In this document: positions 23,478 to 35,400 of the stretch, in pieces | How the letters are laid out: each line of letters opens with the position of its first letter | Numbering within the stretch: the first letter of the stretch is position 1 | Assembly: GCF_901709675.1 (NCBI RefSeq) | Contig: NC_051100.1 | Span: forward strand, 12,630,286-12,694,285 | DNA length: 64,000 bases | Origin: Syngnathus acus | Lineage: Eukaryota > Chordata > Actinopteri > Syngnathiformes > Syngnathidae | Direction of reading: 5' to 3' | Program-made: the position numbers and the translations under genes | The notes under the pieces: model-generated | What the model was told of the DNA's origin: nothing | The model's input: the letters and a program-made list of their open reading frames with translations, nothing else | Database searches by the model: none

Positions 23478-23590
23478 AACAGTGCATTCAATTATGCATC
23501 AACATTCATGCATTCATGCATTCGTGCATTCATGCATTCGTGCATTCATCCATGCATTCATCCATGCATTCATTCACACATTCAATTTTT
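23478..23590. repeat. (ATTC/ATGC)n microsatellite
   Basis: Run of tgcattcatgcattcg type. It supplies the last codons of the open frame of exon 4 of the OB-fold gene, so the natural C-terminus of that gene is probably lost here. Confidence 0.85.
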
Positions 23591-25318
23591 GTCACGTCAC
23601 CCTGCACACGAGTGACAGTGATGGGTATCCCATCTTGTGGTATCTTCGGGGGCTGGCTGAAAGTTTTTTGCCAGATCTCAAGCTTGATGCTTGTCACTTC
23701 GCCCGAATCAGACACAACCTCCACCACCTCTTCCCCATAGAGGATACCACAGACAGTTAGGATGAGGCTGGAGTTGCAGGCCTGTTGAATAAAATAAAAA
23801 TCTAATTAGTTTTTATGAATGGAAAACAACGTTTACCAAAGGCTAATCATGCCTCCAAATAAAGCAAGTGGGAGCAGTAAAGCCATCCTAAAACACAAAA
23901 ACGTTCTTAAAGCAATGCGACAGTGAGCGCCCGGCGCGCTGCGGGCGGTCGCGCGATCGGACCAAATTAAGCTCCCTGCGCACTGAGGTACACTTCAATT
24001 TTGGAAAGTACATCAGGACGTTACAAATATTTTCTAAATTTCAGCGACGGCTCTGTCACAATAATGCGACCAGCGCGGAGCAGTTGCGCGGTCGGCAGCG
24101 CGCTACGGTTGCGCGCTGGGCGGAACGCTGCAATTGCGCGATGGGACAAAAATGAGCAAATAAAGAAAAAAAATCTTAAAAAAGTGAATTTTTTAGTCTT
24201 GGAACGGATTAATTTGTTTTCCATTGTTTGTAATGGGAAAAATAGATTGGGAACCTGATCCCAGTTGATCTCGGAAAAGAGAATAATAAGCAATAAGCAA
24301 GCACCTTTTCAATTCCACTGCTATGAAGCCATTTACTAACCTTTATTTCTGTGTAAGTTGTAGAGTGGAGCATTACTCCCGAATCGTTCACCCGGGCACT
24401 CAGGTGGGTGAATAGGAAGGAACCCCCTACCTTCAACTCTAGGAGATTAGCCTCCCGCCAAAGGCCAATTTTGACAGTGGCTTCATCCTGCGGTAGTTTA
24501 AAAAAAGTTTGTGTGCAAAGTGCTAGAACAGGGGAAGTACAAATGGCTACTTACTTTTTTCAGTGTCAAACTCCGAAATGGCGCAAGGTGGTTCCCTCTC
24601 TGGCGCACCATGCGGATTGGACGCATCTAAAGTGGACCAAATAGATATCACAATTACAATAATTATGTTTGACAATGAGCGTGTCATGTGTCAGTGTACA
24701 CAACCTTAACGATGACAAAAAAAAAAAACTTTTGGTACCTTAGTACTAAACAGAGGATTTCAATGATTTTGTGTGTGTGTGTGTGTGGGTGGGGGGCTTT
24801 GCATACGCATGCATGTACATTATTGCACATGCATCATGTCTTCACAGGTGTACACAAATACATGTGTGTATATGCGCATTTGTGGGTGCAGGTGACTTAC
24901 ATCGGTAATTATGCCATCCAGTGACACCATCTCCTCAGGTAGTTTTTTCACTACTTCCTGAGGAGATGATGCCACTGAGTTGGGGTAGACCAGGGCCCTG
25001 GCCTCTTCTTCCAACTGTGGGCTGGTCTGCACTTCCGCCCCGATGAAGATTTTGGAGCCGGGTTTAGTGAGGAGCAAAAGGCCCCGTTCGTCGACACCAA
25101 AGTTTAAAAAAATTTAACTGTTGCCCTCTGTGACGAGGGCTGCCAAGTGTTCAAACAGAACTACTTGATAGGCTTTCTTGTCGTCACAGAGGGCAACAGT
25201 CACATTATTATGCTGGCCTTGCATGGACAAGGTGCCATCCGCACCACAAATCCAGCTCCGCGCTCGGACAGCACTCCTGATTGCGACAACTTTTGCGCCA
25301 ATCATTTTTGTCGCCATT
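23530..25318 (-). pseudogene. RPA-like OB-fold protein gene, four exons, one in-frame stop
   Basis: Exons (minus): 25318-24901 (acceptor ctttcag, A-ATG at 25317, donor GAT|GTAAGT), 24626-24555 (24 codons, donor GTAAGT), 24487-24341 (49 codons, donor GTTAGT), and 23781 to about 23530. All junctions are phase 0 and all acceptors end in AG; introns are about 274, 67 and 559 bp. Exon 3 carries KIGLWREANLLELKVG ... TTYTEIK, closely resembling the strand pattern and TTxTEI ending of RPA-type OB folds. Exon 4 continues with LILTVCGILYGEE. A single TAA interrupts exon 1 at 25114-25116; the frame on both sides aligns with the copy at 20.8 kb. The protein would be near 295 residues. Likely role: single-strand DNA binding in the nucleus. 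It could be a host gene duplicate or a relic of a transposon-encoded RPA. Confidence 0.6.
23920..24135. other. GC- and CpG-rich block within the third intron
   Basis: Two CpG-dense stretches (cgcccggcgcgctgcgggcg and a similar one near 24065-24135) stand out from the AT-rich surroundings. They may be a CpG-rich repeat; no promoter element was identified. Confidence 0.45.
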
Positions 25319-25329
25319 CTGAAAGCGAA

Positions 25330-26270
25330 AAAAAAGAGAGAAATTGACTTGTTTAGTTTGTAGATGACAAATCGCAAATTATTCATTTAATAATTACAAT
25401 TATAATACATCTGACTGACTTATTTTATTAACTACACAAGATATCATTACCATATTAAAATTGGATAAAAATAAATGAATACCACGTATAATGAAAAAAA
25501 CACAATTATTTAAATGTTATACTGAAAAGAAAGAGTTTCCCAGCAATGATTTTTAACATCCACCAGATGTCAGTGCAGAGTGACAAAGTCGATAGTTCAT
25601 GGGTGTGTAGCATATCAAGACTGCTACAAATTAACACTGGGCAATGATTCAATACTACTGATCTTACTCGGTCAGTACATATCAGTGCTTAGAGTTGCAA
25701 TGTCATCTGCTATATAATTTTGGAAGCACATTTCATGATGGCGCCCGTGCATTTTTATTTTGGGGCTAACCGAAATCAAAGATTTTAATAAAAGAACACT
25801 GTAAAACGTTTTTATCCATTTACGTGTGGCGACTACGAGGTGTCGTCTGAAATAAATGAATTACGCGTTGTATATCTTTCCAGAAATGTCGTTACTCCGT
25901 AACGCAGAGTGAATACATAATGGGTGTGGCGCGTCCATCTTGTTATATGGCGGCAAATGCACACGGCGGACGATAGTGTATAATACTTAAACAAAAGAGC
26001 AATAAAATGGGGAATCCTCCGTCATAAATAGGAACGCAAAACAAACATGTATTTTCGACTGACTAATTAATGACTAATTACAAGTTCATTTGCTATATGC
26101 GCATTTCGTAATGGCGGCCGTTTTTTTTTTTGCTCCAGGGGAACCGAAGATGTGAATGCACGAACTCCCTAAAAGTCCGTCCTGAGAACAGGAGACTAAT
26201 TTTTCTATATGTACAGTAATAACATGTAATAGTACAGTAATTGAACTGTGACGTTCGTAATTAACTTCAG
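25330..26270. other. Non-coding upstream region of the OB-fold gene
   Basis: No coding frame. A diverged motif around cataatggcgg / catgatggcgcc recurs near 25735, 25950 and 26105, and part of it is shared with the flank of the other copy. Confidence 0.4.
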
Positions 26271-26399
26271 TTTAAAGTGAGGAAGTGCTACTTTCCGCAC
26301 TATCGCAACAATCCTGGTTAAAATTTAAGCATATACTCAGGGTTTTTAATAAAGTTGTGAGAAAATCGCGGTTTGCGGGTGAGATTTCTGAAAAGCCAC

Positions 26400-26595
26400 T
26401 TACCTTTCTCGTCTCCAAGCTGATAATGAGACCGTGTGCATCAATTATTCCCCACCCACTTTTCGGCGGCGCGAAAGTTCTTTGCGAAGTCTGTAAAGGG
26501 TGTGTAACTTTTTGCCGTCGCGTCACAACTTTATTACACACAGAAAAAAAACAGAGAGCGGAACACATCGCTCTAAATTCGTGTGAAATATGATT
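26400..26595 (-). other. Possible 5' non-coding exon of the OB-fold gene
   Basis: The minus strand here ends in a good donor (GAGAAAG|GTAAGTGG near 26400) within a moderately CpG-rich block. The coding exon at 25318 starts with an acceptor one base before its ATG, so an upstream untranslated exon is required; this is the best visible candidate. Not proven. Confidence 0.35.
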
Positions 26596-26599
26596 ACAC

Positions 26600-27240
26600 A
26601 ATTGAGTGAACATGTGCATGTTTATATTTACGTGAACTCAATGCTTTTAGATCTCCCCCCCCCCTTAAAACGTGAAAAATGGTAGCGTCCACTTTAAGTA
26701 AAGCCAGAAAAAAGAAATAGGTAAACACGCGTAAAATCACGCGATACGTGACGATACGATTGAGTGGCCATGTTTCAGCATCTTTACAATAAGGTCATGA
26801 TAGTAATAAAATAGTTGTACAGTAATGGTAATAACTATAATCGCCACGGTTTACGAGATTTCCGAATATTTTTCAAAGTATTTCAATGCAACATGATCAG
26901 TACAGTCGCGAAGATAAAATAATATACAGTATATCAAGTTAGTGAGTAGTGTGAAAGTAATGAATGAACATGCAGAGTTTAAATAAAAAATAAGTATTTA
27001 ATTACAGTTTCATATCAACACGGAAAAGACCTATTTTCTATTAAAGAAGGAATTCAATAAATGTAAATTATGAATAATGTCATTCAAAACAGGTTCTTTT
27101 ATACGACAAATCACAACATAAGTTGTCAACATACACTTTATACGTTTCTTTCTAAACAAGAATGAAAAAAAAAACAGTTGCATGGTGCTTTTTGGACCAA
27201 AAATACAGTATGATATTTGTTGTTTTGGGCAGAATCGAAT
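26600..27240. other. AT-rich stretch with no recognised feature
   Basis: Nothing beyond scattered short repeats; no coding frame of note. Confidence 0.4.
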
Positions 27241-27250
27241 ATATAATGCG

Positions 27251-27680
27251 TGAGGAGAAGCGGTAAAATGAAAGAGTGCTTCCTGACAAATGTCCTTTTT
27301 GGCTACTCACAGAAGAATCAGGAGAAGTCATGTGTGTTTGGGAGTTTGTGTTCCATGATGCAGGCCTCCCTTGTACAAGTCTTCTTGAAATGCGTGGCTC
27401 TCGCTGTGCCGCAACATAATATCATAATCAATTCATGTTGAGGAGCAGCGGTAAAATTAAAGAGTGCTTCCTGACAAATTTCCTTCTTGGCTACTCACAG
27501 AAGAATCAGGAGAAGTCATGTGTGTTTGGGAGTTTGTGTTCCATGATGCAGGCCTCCCTTGTACAAGTCTTCTTGAAATGCGTGGCTCTCGCTGTGCTGC
27601 AACATAATATCATAATCAATTCATGTTGAGGAGAAGCGGTAAAATTAAAGAGTGCTTCCTGACAAATTACCTTCTTCGGT
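27251..27680 (-). repeat. 188-bp tandem repeat, 2.3 copies, in the Helentron copy 2 trailing module
   Basis: Units begin tgaggagaagcggtaaaat at 27251, tgaggagcagcgg at 27439 and tgaggagaagcgg at 27627; the third is partial. Each full unit contains a minus-strand donor-like site (TTCTGTGAGTAGCC). The single diverged equivalent beyond copy 1 is at about 838-1085. Confidence 0.9.
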
Positions 27681-27956
27681 GTTCCGATCATCCAGATGTC
27701 CCCATTTGGCGAGAGTGACTTTTGCACGTCCAACACCAGATCTTAGTCTATTTAGGCATTTCCACGTTGCATAGTTGGTGTCTGCTCCTGGGGGCATTGT
27801 CTCGCTTGCCTTAAGCTCCATTGTAGTTTCTGGTGGAAGATTGTCAAGTCTTTCTTCCCACCGAGTGACTCTTTCACTGCCTATGCTCGGTGTTCTGAGG
27901 GGCGGGACACTTTTCAGAAAACGTTTCCTGGACTTAAGGCGGCTTTTGGCTGGCAC
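27645..27956 (-). pseudogene. Non-LTR RT C-terminal fragment beyond Helentron copy 2
   Basis: A 103-residue frame with CLNRLRSGVGRAK and a following tryptophan segment, related to the fragment at 1663-2076. The Cys/His cluster is lost because the sequence runs into the 188-bp repeats. The fragment keeps the same orientation and the same order relative to the hairpin and endonuclease as in copy 1. Confidence 0.6.
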
Positions 27957-27989
27957 ATGGCCGAAGAGAGGATGTCTTCGGTCAGTGGA

Positions 27990-28135
27990 CTGTGGATGAG
28001 CCGCTTTCGCCAGATAAAAGAAACTGTTAAAATACAGAAGAGTGAAATAGCAGCATTTACTGTCTTTTGAAAGAAAGATAAAACATGTCTCATGATGAGA
28101 AACTTACCTAGTCTGTTTTGTGTTCTCGCCTCATG
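27990..28135 (-). other. Conserved trailing-module segment (copy 2)
   Basis: Counterpart of 2170-2345, with the shared run ctttcgccagataaaa and a minus-strand donor-like site near 28108 (CTAGGTAAGTTTC). Confidence 0.5.
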
Positions 28136-28264
28136 ATTATGACGTAGAAAAAATATAATACATAAATAAAGGAAATAATTAATGTGAAAAACAATTAAAA
28201 ATAAATAAAGTTTAAAAGGCCTTCCTAGAACTCATCTTTAAAATGTGATTGTAAAAGTTAAAAA

Positions 28265-28333
28265 GTTACATCGAGTTAAGGGAAGGCTTGTAGAGATTTT
28301 CAAAAGCCTTGGCCTTCCCTTAACTGAACTTGA
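28265..28333. repeat. Hairpin-forming inverted repeat (copy 2)
   Basis: gagttaagggaaggctt and its near-inverted partner gccttcccttaactgaactt enclose a loop of about 25 bases. It is equivalent to the hairpin at 2640-2705 beyond copy 1. Confidence 0.65.
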
Positions 28334-28339
28334 GTCCAC

Positions 28340-28880
28340 ACCAACCCCCATTCCATCTCAACATACAGGCCCATCACCAACTTATCACCACAGACATGAG
28401 TTCAGCTACATCAACTTTCCTTGTCTTTACATTTATGACCACCTTTACTCATGATACTTTTTAATCACAGTTTCATGTATGGCTTTACTCACAGTTTGTT
28501 TCCATTTATCACTCTTATATGATTTGCCTGGGACCGTTTAAAAATGATAAAAGTGAATCCAAGTAAAAAAGGCCACTCCTCTCCATCTCCCCTGCACTCA
28601 CTCCGAAGCATGCTTCTCGTGTCAAGCCAAACCTTTGCCATCAATAACTATTTTCCAATTCAATGTTTTCTCCATTCGTAATGCCAGCCAGGCAACAGGT
28701 TTATTGCTAGCACCAAGCAGAAACCTCAGTGTACTAAATTGGGGTGGATTTCATTATGTTTGCCACCAATTTATATGATCAGTACAAAGCTGCTTTTGCA
28801 GCTATCGCTATCCACATGGGTCGGTAGTTATTTTGCATGTGGAAATTGTGAGGCTTCTGCCTAGCGCCAACATTACGTTT
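28340..28880. other. Non-coding sequence without recognised feature
   Basis: Lies between the hairpin and the duplicated endonuclease-end segment; no equivalent is obvious beyond copy 1. No gene seen. Confidence 0.4.
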
Positions 28881-28890
28881 ACCATTCTGA

Positions 28891-29410
28891 GCCACCTTGG
28901 CCCCAGATCCCATTTCATCTCAAGTCAAGAAATCACCCACCACATCCCACCACTAATATTATACACTTACGCCATTCGACGTCTGTCCTCGTTGTTTTCC
29001 CAACTACTGAAACACATGATTTAGATTTGACTTAACTTTCACTGGTCAAAACACAGAAAACCGGATCGCGATAGCTGTTGTACGTTGGCACGACACCTGA
29101 ATAAAGAGCACAGAGGTCGAGAGAAAGAAAAAGAGGTCAAGTAATGAGCACTTCCACTCCGGATCCCACCTCTCCTCAAGTCAACATATCACCCACCGCA
29201 TCCCACCACTATCATGATACACTTACGACACCGTTCACGTTTCGATTTCCACCCTTGTTTTTGAAAAGGCTGAACCGCACGATTTAGCTGTGACTTACCT
29301 TTCACTGGTCAAAACACAGAAAACAGGATTGTGATAGCTGTAGTACGTTTGCAGGACACCTGAATGAAGAGCACACTGTGGTCGAGAGACAAAAATGAGG
29401 TCAAGCAATG
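28891..29410 (-). repeat. 256-bp direct duplication spanning the 3' end of the endonuclease frame
   Basis: catcccaccact with following atacacttacg occurs at 28943 and at 29199, and the similarity extends over the codons for the end of the endonuclease. Copy 1 has this segment only once (about 2870-3145). The outer copy has lost the GT of the donor-like site. Confidence 0.8.
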
Positions 29411-32400
29411 TGTTTTTGTCAGTGGTAGCAGCGGTTATGAGTTGCGTGTAACCTTTTGAGCGAAACAAATCAAGAATGGGCTTGAATGAGGCAGATAGCA
29501 TATCTTCATTAAAATCTCCGCATACCAAGATCTGATGATGGTCCATTACTTCAAGGTACCGCAAGAGATTTCCCAAGCTCGGCAGAAAAGTGCGCAGACT
29601 GTTGCGTGGAGGCCTGTAAACGGCAGCAATCAACACATTGAGGGGAGCTTCAAGTTTCACCACAACAAATTCAATGTCGGTCACACCCTGAATGTATTTC
29701 TTTTCCTGGGCTGCGATGTGACTTTTGACACAAATACCTACGCCGCCACCAAGTTTTGTTGCCAAGTCAGGACAGTTTGTGTAAGAATCACTTCGGTTCC
29801 TGTGAAACATCGTGTAGCCTTCCAAGCAAGCGCGTCCATCGGCCACTGATCCTTGGAGGTGTGTCTCTGTGAAGCACAGAACATCAGCAAAAAGCAGTTC
29901 GTGATGAGACGCGATGTCTTGCACGTGACAAGACAGCCCTTCGGTGTTATGGTGGAGGACAACCAGGTGATTTGCCCGATCTACCGACGGCATCACGTGA
30001 AGGAGGGGCATGACGCTCTCCAAAGAATCCTCTGCCATCTCAGCAAGAGCAGCAGTGATGAGTGGATTTGCATAAAGTCTTCTCTCATCCATATGCAGAA
30101 TATGCAGACCACTGAGCGAAGTCACTCTACTCAGAGCTACGTACCCCATGCCGTGTTCGAAAACACCTTTCAGCGAAACTGCAGCCTCTGACGTTGTCAT
30201 GCCTTGTACCTTATGGATCGTGCAGGCAAAAGCAAGCTTAATGGGAAACTGTCGGCGCACCACGCCACCCTTCTTCAGCTTGTCCTCCTGTCTGTCAATG
30301 TACACAGGGTTAGCGGCGCGTGCTGTCTTACTCACGTGATCGAGTTCCAACCCAAGTTTCTGGACACGTGCTTCGTTTGGATAGTTCACCAATTTGACAA
30401 CTTTTGCAAACATCCCATTGCACAGACCTGATTGAACATCAACGTTGCGTGTGATCATAACACGAGCACCCAAGGCAACTTGGATTGAGTCCGGGAGCTC
30501 ATTCTTAGCGCCTTGCACAGGGGAAGCTTGCCTTGCCATTCTGCCAGTTTCTTTGTCTTTCTTGTAGTCATCCGCGTCAATTTGCACAATGTCCTTATGA
30601 AGCAGATTCAGCATCGCGGAGTTATGGCCATCTACCTGTTTGTTGGTGGCAAAAACATGCAGAATATGCTTCGGACACATTTCTGGGGAAGTGTACCTCG
30701 TCGCAAGGAGAGCTCTGTCCAGTTCCGACAGTTCATCAGACTTTTCTTTGACGCGGAGTCGGTTCAGCAGTTCAGCAAAGGCGACATCGTCTTTCTGCCT
30801 CATGATTTCGCTGAGCGTGATCTTTGTGAAGTTGTCACGCCAGTGGTCCAGCCGCGTGGGATCGTACACGCACAGAGGTTTGGACTGTCCCACAGGAGGG
30901 AGCTGAAAGAAATCTCCAACAGCAAGAACAGACATGCCACCAAAAGGTAAATCGATGCCTTTGATTTGTTTCAACCTGGCATTCACGTAGGCAAAGAGGT
31001 CTTTCGACACCATGGAAATCTCATCGATGATGAGTATTTGGGCGATGGACAGGTCGGCTCTGACTTCGTCCAGTTTATTGCCCAGGCCGTGGTACGGGGG
31101 TTTGAGACTTCTCGGCAGTTTGAGTAGACAATGCAAAGTCGTCCCGGAAATGTTGAACGCCGCCGTGCCGGTGAAAGCCGCGAGGACAACCGTTTGCTTG
31201 GAAATGTCGGCCTCCTCAGCCAGCCGTGGTAGTCTCTGCAGTATTTTGGTAGCCTCTGCGTGGATACACTTGATCAGATGCGATTTGCCGGTCCCGGCGC
31301 CACCGTTGATGTGGTAGAAGAACTGCTCAGTCGGCTTTGGGCTGCACACACGTTTTATGCACCAATCTCTGACCTTGTAGAAGACGGACGCTTGCTTTTG
31401 GTTCAGGTTACGATACATGTCGCGTAACACTGCGGGATCGATGGCAGCGGCCTCTGTCACGATGGACATTGGTGTTGTTTTGGACCTGACGTTATAGTCC
31501 GGGACATTTTCCTGCACGTTGTCATTCGGGTCCTGTCTCGCGTTGATTTCCTCAACGCATTCGAGTCTTTGCAACTCACTCTCGGGAGCCAGGTGGCACC
31601 ATTCGTTTATGACGAGCCCACTGTCCTCCACTTGTTGGATGGCATTGTCGATGTCTCGACTGTATTTCTCGTACCTTTCTCTGTTCCTTCTGACAATTTC
31701 GCACACACGCTCCACAGAGTCGTTATATGGTAACTGTACACAGGCGTGATCGTGAAACAACTGATACGAGGGACAGCGTTCAGATTTTAACTGGCAATCA
31801 GCACGATGAGGCAGGTACAGCTTGAGCAAGGAGCAGTAATATTCCTCCGGATCCTTTTGTTCAGAGTATTTGCAGTATTTGATGACCGCGTGTTTTTCTG
31901 TTCTTTTCTGGACAAACCCCATGTCGTTCAGCAGAGGCAAAACATTCTTACCTTTGACTTGTTTGCCATAAACAATTCTGCACGTTGATGCAAAATCAGC
32001 CAAGCACATGACTTCGAATTCCTCCGTTTGAGGTCTGCATTTGTATTTGTCCGGCAGGCCAGTCATCCACACTTCATGAGATTCCTCCGTTTTGCCCTCA
32101 AGGAGTGAGAGAGGATAACTCATTTTCAGCGCATTGTCACTCGTTTGTACAAATACCACACTGCGGGAGGACTGTTTCATATGCAAGCCGCACGCGCGTG
32201 CGACACATTCCTGAGCACTCACTTCTCTTTTCTTGCAGTACGCTTGCATGATTTGCTTCATTTCATCGCTCTCGTTGACATTTTCGCTGCGGGAGTTTTC
32301 AATAACCGATTTCAGGTATTGGCTCAGACCGTGTTCAGCTTTGCTGATGTAGCTGCAGATGTAGGCGATGCAAGAGTAGGCATTCAGGATGTATTGGATG

Positions 32401-35400
32401 TCCAGGTTTCCATCCCACGCAAGAAGCAAATGGCGGTTGTAGTTGTTGACCCAGCAGTCCTTCGGTTCTCGCTTAAGCACCACGGAACTCGACGAGGCCG
32501 TCATGCGCAAACAGTTCATGTACTCGTCACCGGTGAGCTTACATTTAGCCAGTAGCTGAGGCAAAGTCAGGGATGACGTCTCAGGCTCATTCAGCAGACT
32601 TAGCACGGGAACAAGCTTGGCATTTGACGCCGACCGATTCTCCTTGTGTTGATCTCGACTGTCGTCGTCAACGGGCGCAGGTCTGACGATCATGGTTTCA
32701 TCGCACGGTTGTTTGGGGAATCCAAAGCGGCAATTCGCACCTTGGTGTTTGACACACGTTTTGGAGTGACTTTTGCTGTGCATCTGAACCTCTGTGACCT
32801 TTTTGTACAATTCCGGTTCCTTCTGCGGGTCCGGCAGCTCAGCCGAGATGTAGCGAGACACAAAATGACAGATGGCTCCATCTGTGGCTTCCTCAAATAC
32901 AGGGGCACCTCGAACCCAGATGAGGCAATGAATGTGAGGACTTCCTCTGTGTTGAAACTCCAGTCGGTAAAAATAGTCGACGACCTCGCCAATCGGTCGC
33001 GCCGGAGAGAGGATCAAATCTCTGAACAGAGCTTCCACACGCTTGTCAAACATGCGCATCGTCGTCACAGGATTGCTGCGTAGAATCTCACACTTGGTCG
33101 CCCAGTCAAGTTGGGCGAAATTCACTACTTCACCTTGTTGCGCTTTGATGGCAGTGATTACCTCTTGCCAACGCATTTCGGCAGCAGAAAATGTGCAGAA
33201 GAACGTGGGTGTGCCCAGCTGCCGGATCATAGCAAAAAGATCTTTGGTGGTTCTCTCCCAATAGGCCGGCGTACCTCTCAGCGGCGTCATGAATCGGACA
33301 GCATGTTTGCTGCGCACCAATTTCTCAACTTCACGTTTGTCCTGAAGCATGGCATTGTTTATCCTTCGACCATCCCTGGTAAAAGGCTTACCTTTGCGTA
33401 GCTGTATTGTCATGCTCGACGTGGCCTGGTAGATTTCAGTCACAAACTGGGCAAAGAACAAGTAGTTGGTATCTCGAGCAAAACGTTCGTCCACGCAACA
33501 CAGACGCGTTTTGAAATATTTGCTTGGTGTGAGTTTTATTGCTCTCTGTTCATCAAGGGTGTTTTGACCAGTGGGAAACTGCACTGGAAAAGCCATGGCC
33601 TCAAGTTTGGGAGTCTTGAAAAAGCTTACTGGGTTGTTTCTTTGTGCAGGAGCAACACAATAAATGCCCTCTGTAAAACTCATAATTTCCTCTGACACAT
33701 CATTCGGTTGGAGACATGATTCAAGTATCACTCCACCATTTGGTTGATCACCGTCTTCCGCATTTTCTGGTTGCTGTTTGTTACCGCTGTTGTCATCTTG
33801 TGAGTCGCTGTTCATCCCACACAGAGCATCACTCTCAAATCTGTATATCTCCTCCAGAGCTTCCTCATTGTACTCACTGTCGCTCATTTCCGCTTCATCG
33901 GAGCTGCTCTCATTGTCAGTGAGGGTTGGGTCGCAAAGGTCCGCATCGTCGCGAATAGTGATGTTGCTGTACTGTGGATGAACTTGTTTCAGTTTAATCA
34001 GAGCACTCATTAGCTTGGACCAAGTGACAGTTTGAAACAACTGATGGCCTTTGTAGCAAAGCCGTCTCTTCAGTTTCACTCTCAACATCTGTGACTTACT
34101 TCTTAGTCTCGGCAAGACATTGACCGTCTCTTGTACTTCGGATGGCACGCACACCACATTTCCACGAATGGCTCGTTGTTGACCTTTGGGAAGAGGTACG
34201 ATTTTGGCAAATGATATGCATTTTGAAATGAGGTGTCTCTCCAGTATGTTCAATCCACACAGTTCCTTTGGAATATAAGAGAGTGTGAGATTGTTCGCAA
34301 CAGCAAGTGCAGGCATTTTACCATCTTTGAGGTGACTATAGCAAGTGTGACATATCCACTCCAGTTTTCTTTCAGCCGGTACGCTGCACGAGGCCTGACA
34401 TTCATCATCGCAAATATGGACAAATTGTCCCGTGAGACAACTTGCAACAACGTGTGTGTTTTTTTTATAAAACCTACGTTGACAAGGGCGTACTGGGTTC
34501 ACAAACAATGCTCTGTGGCAAACAGTGCAGACAAATGTGGGGCCATTCTTAATTTGGGCTTTGAATAGCTCAACAGCTTTCATAATCACACAGTCATTTC
34601 GCTCCCTACAGAGTTGGTTTATGACTTTGTATTTTTGTAAAAGCGTACTTGCTCTGCGTATTGTTTTAGTCCTCAGTGAATCAGATTTTGTTTTCATTAT
34701 GCGCCTCATGATTTCCTGATGTTTTAATCGGAATTCTGGGTTGTTTAAATAACGGCGTGTAATGTAATAGCGCTGCCTGTTTCGAAACCCAACATCGTCA
34801 CGGTAACGTTTTGTGATGTACGAACGCTGTCTGTTCTTAAAGCCAACATCGTCACGGTAACGTTTTGTGATGTACGAACGCTGTCTGTTCTTAAAGCCAA
34901 CATCGTCACGGTAACGTTCTGTGATGTAAGAACGCTGTCTGTTCTTAAAGGCAACATCGTCACGGTAACGTTCTGTGATGTAAGAACGCTGTCTGTTCTT
35001 AAAGCCAACATCGTCACGGTAACGTTCTGTGATGTAAGAACGCTGTCTGTTCTTAAAGCCAACATCGTCACGGTAACGTTCTGTAATGTAAGCCCGTCGT
35101 TTCATCGTAAAACACTCATCTGTCCTATAACGACGTGAGAAACGGGAACGGTTTTTCTTCTTAAACTCATGATCCGTCTGACAACGTTGTGTAAAATAGG
35201 ACTTATGTTTGGAACAAAAACGCTTGTCCTGTTGATAACGGGTTGTAAAATAAGCCAATTTCCTTTGTCTTACCTCGGCATTTTGACTGTACTGTTCCTT
35301 CTCTTTAGAGTTCTTCATCATTCTCTTTAGTTCCTGTTTTTTACGTCTCACTTCAGATTTTTCTTTTAACTTTTCCTGCGCTTTTATTCGTCGTTGGAAC

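Noticed and set aside
26272-26619. 115-codon frame on the minus strand as a gene
   Set aside because: No domain features; it runs through a good splice donor, so a non-coding 5' exon is the better explanation.
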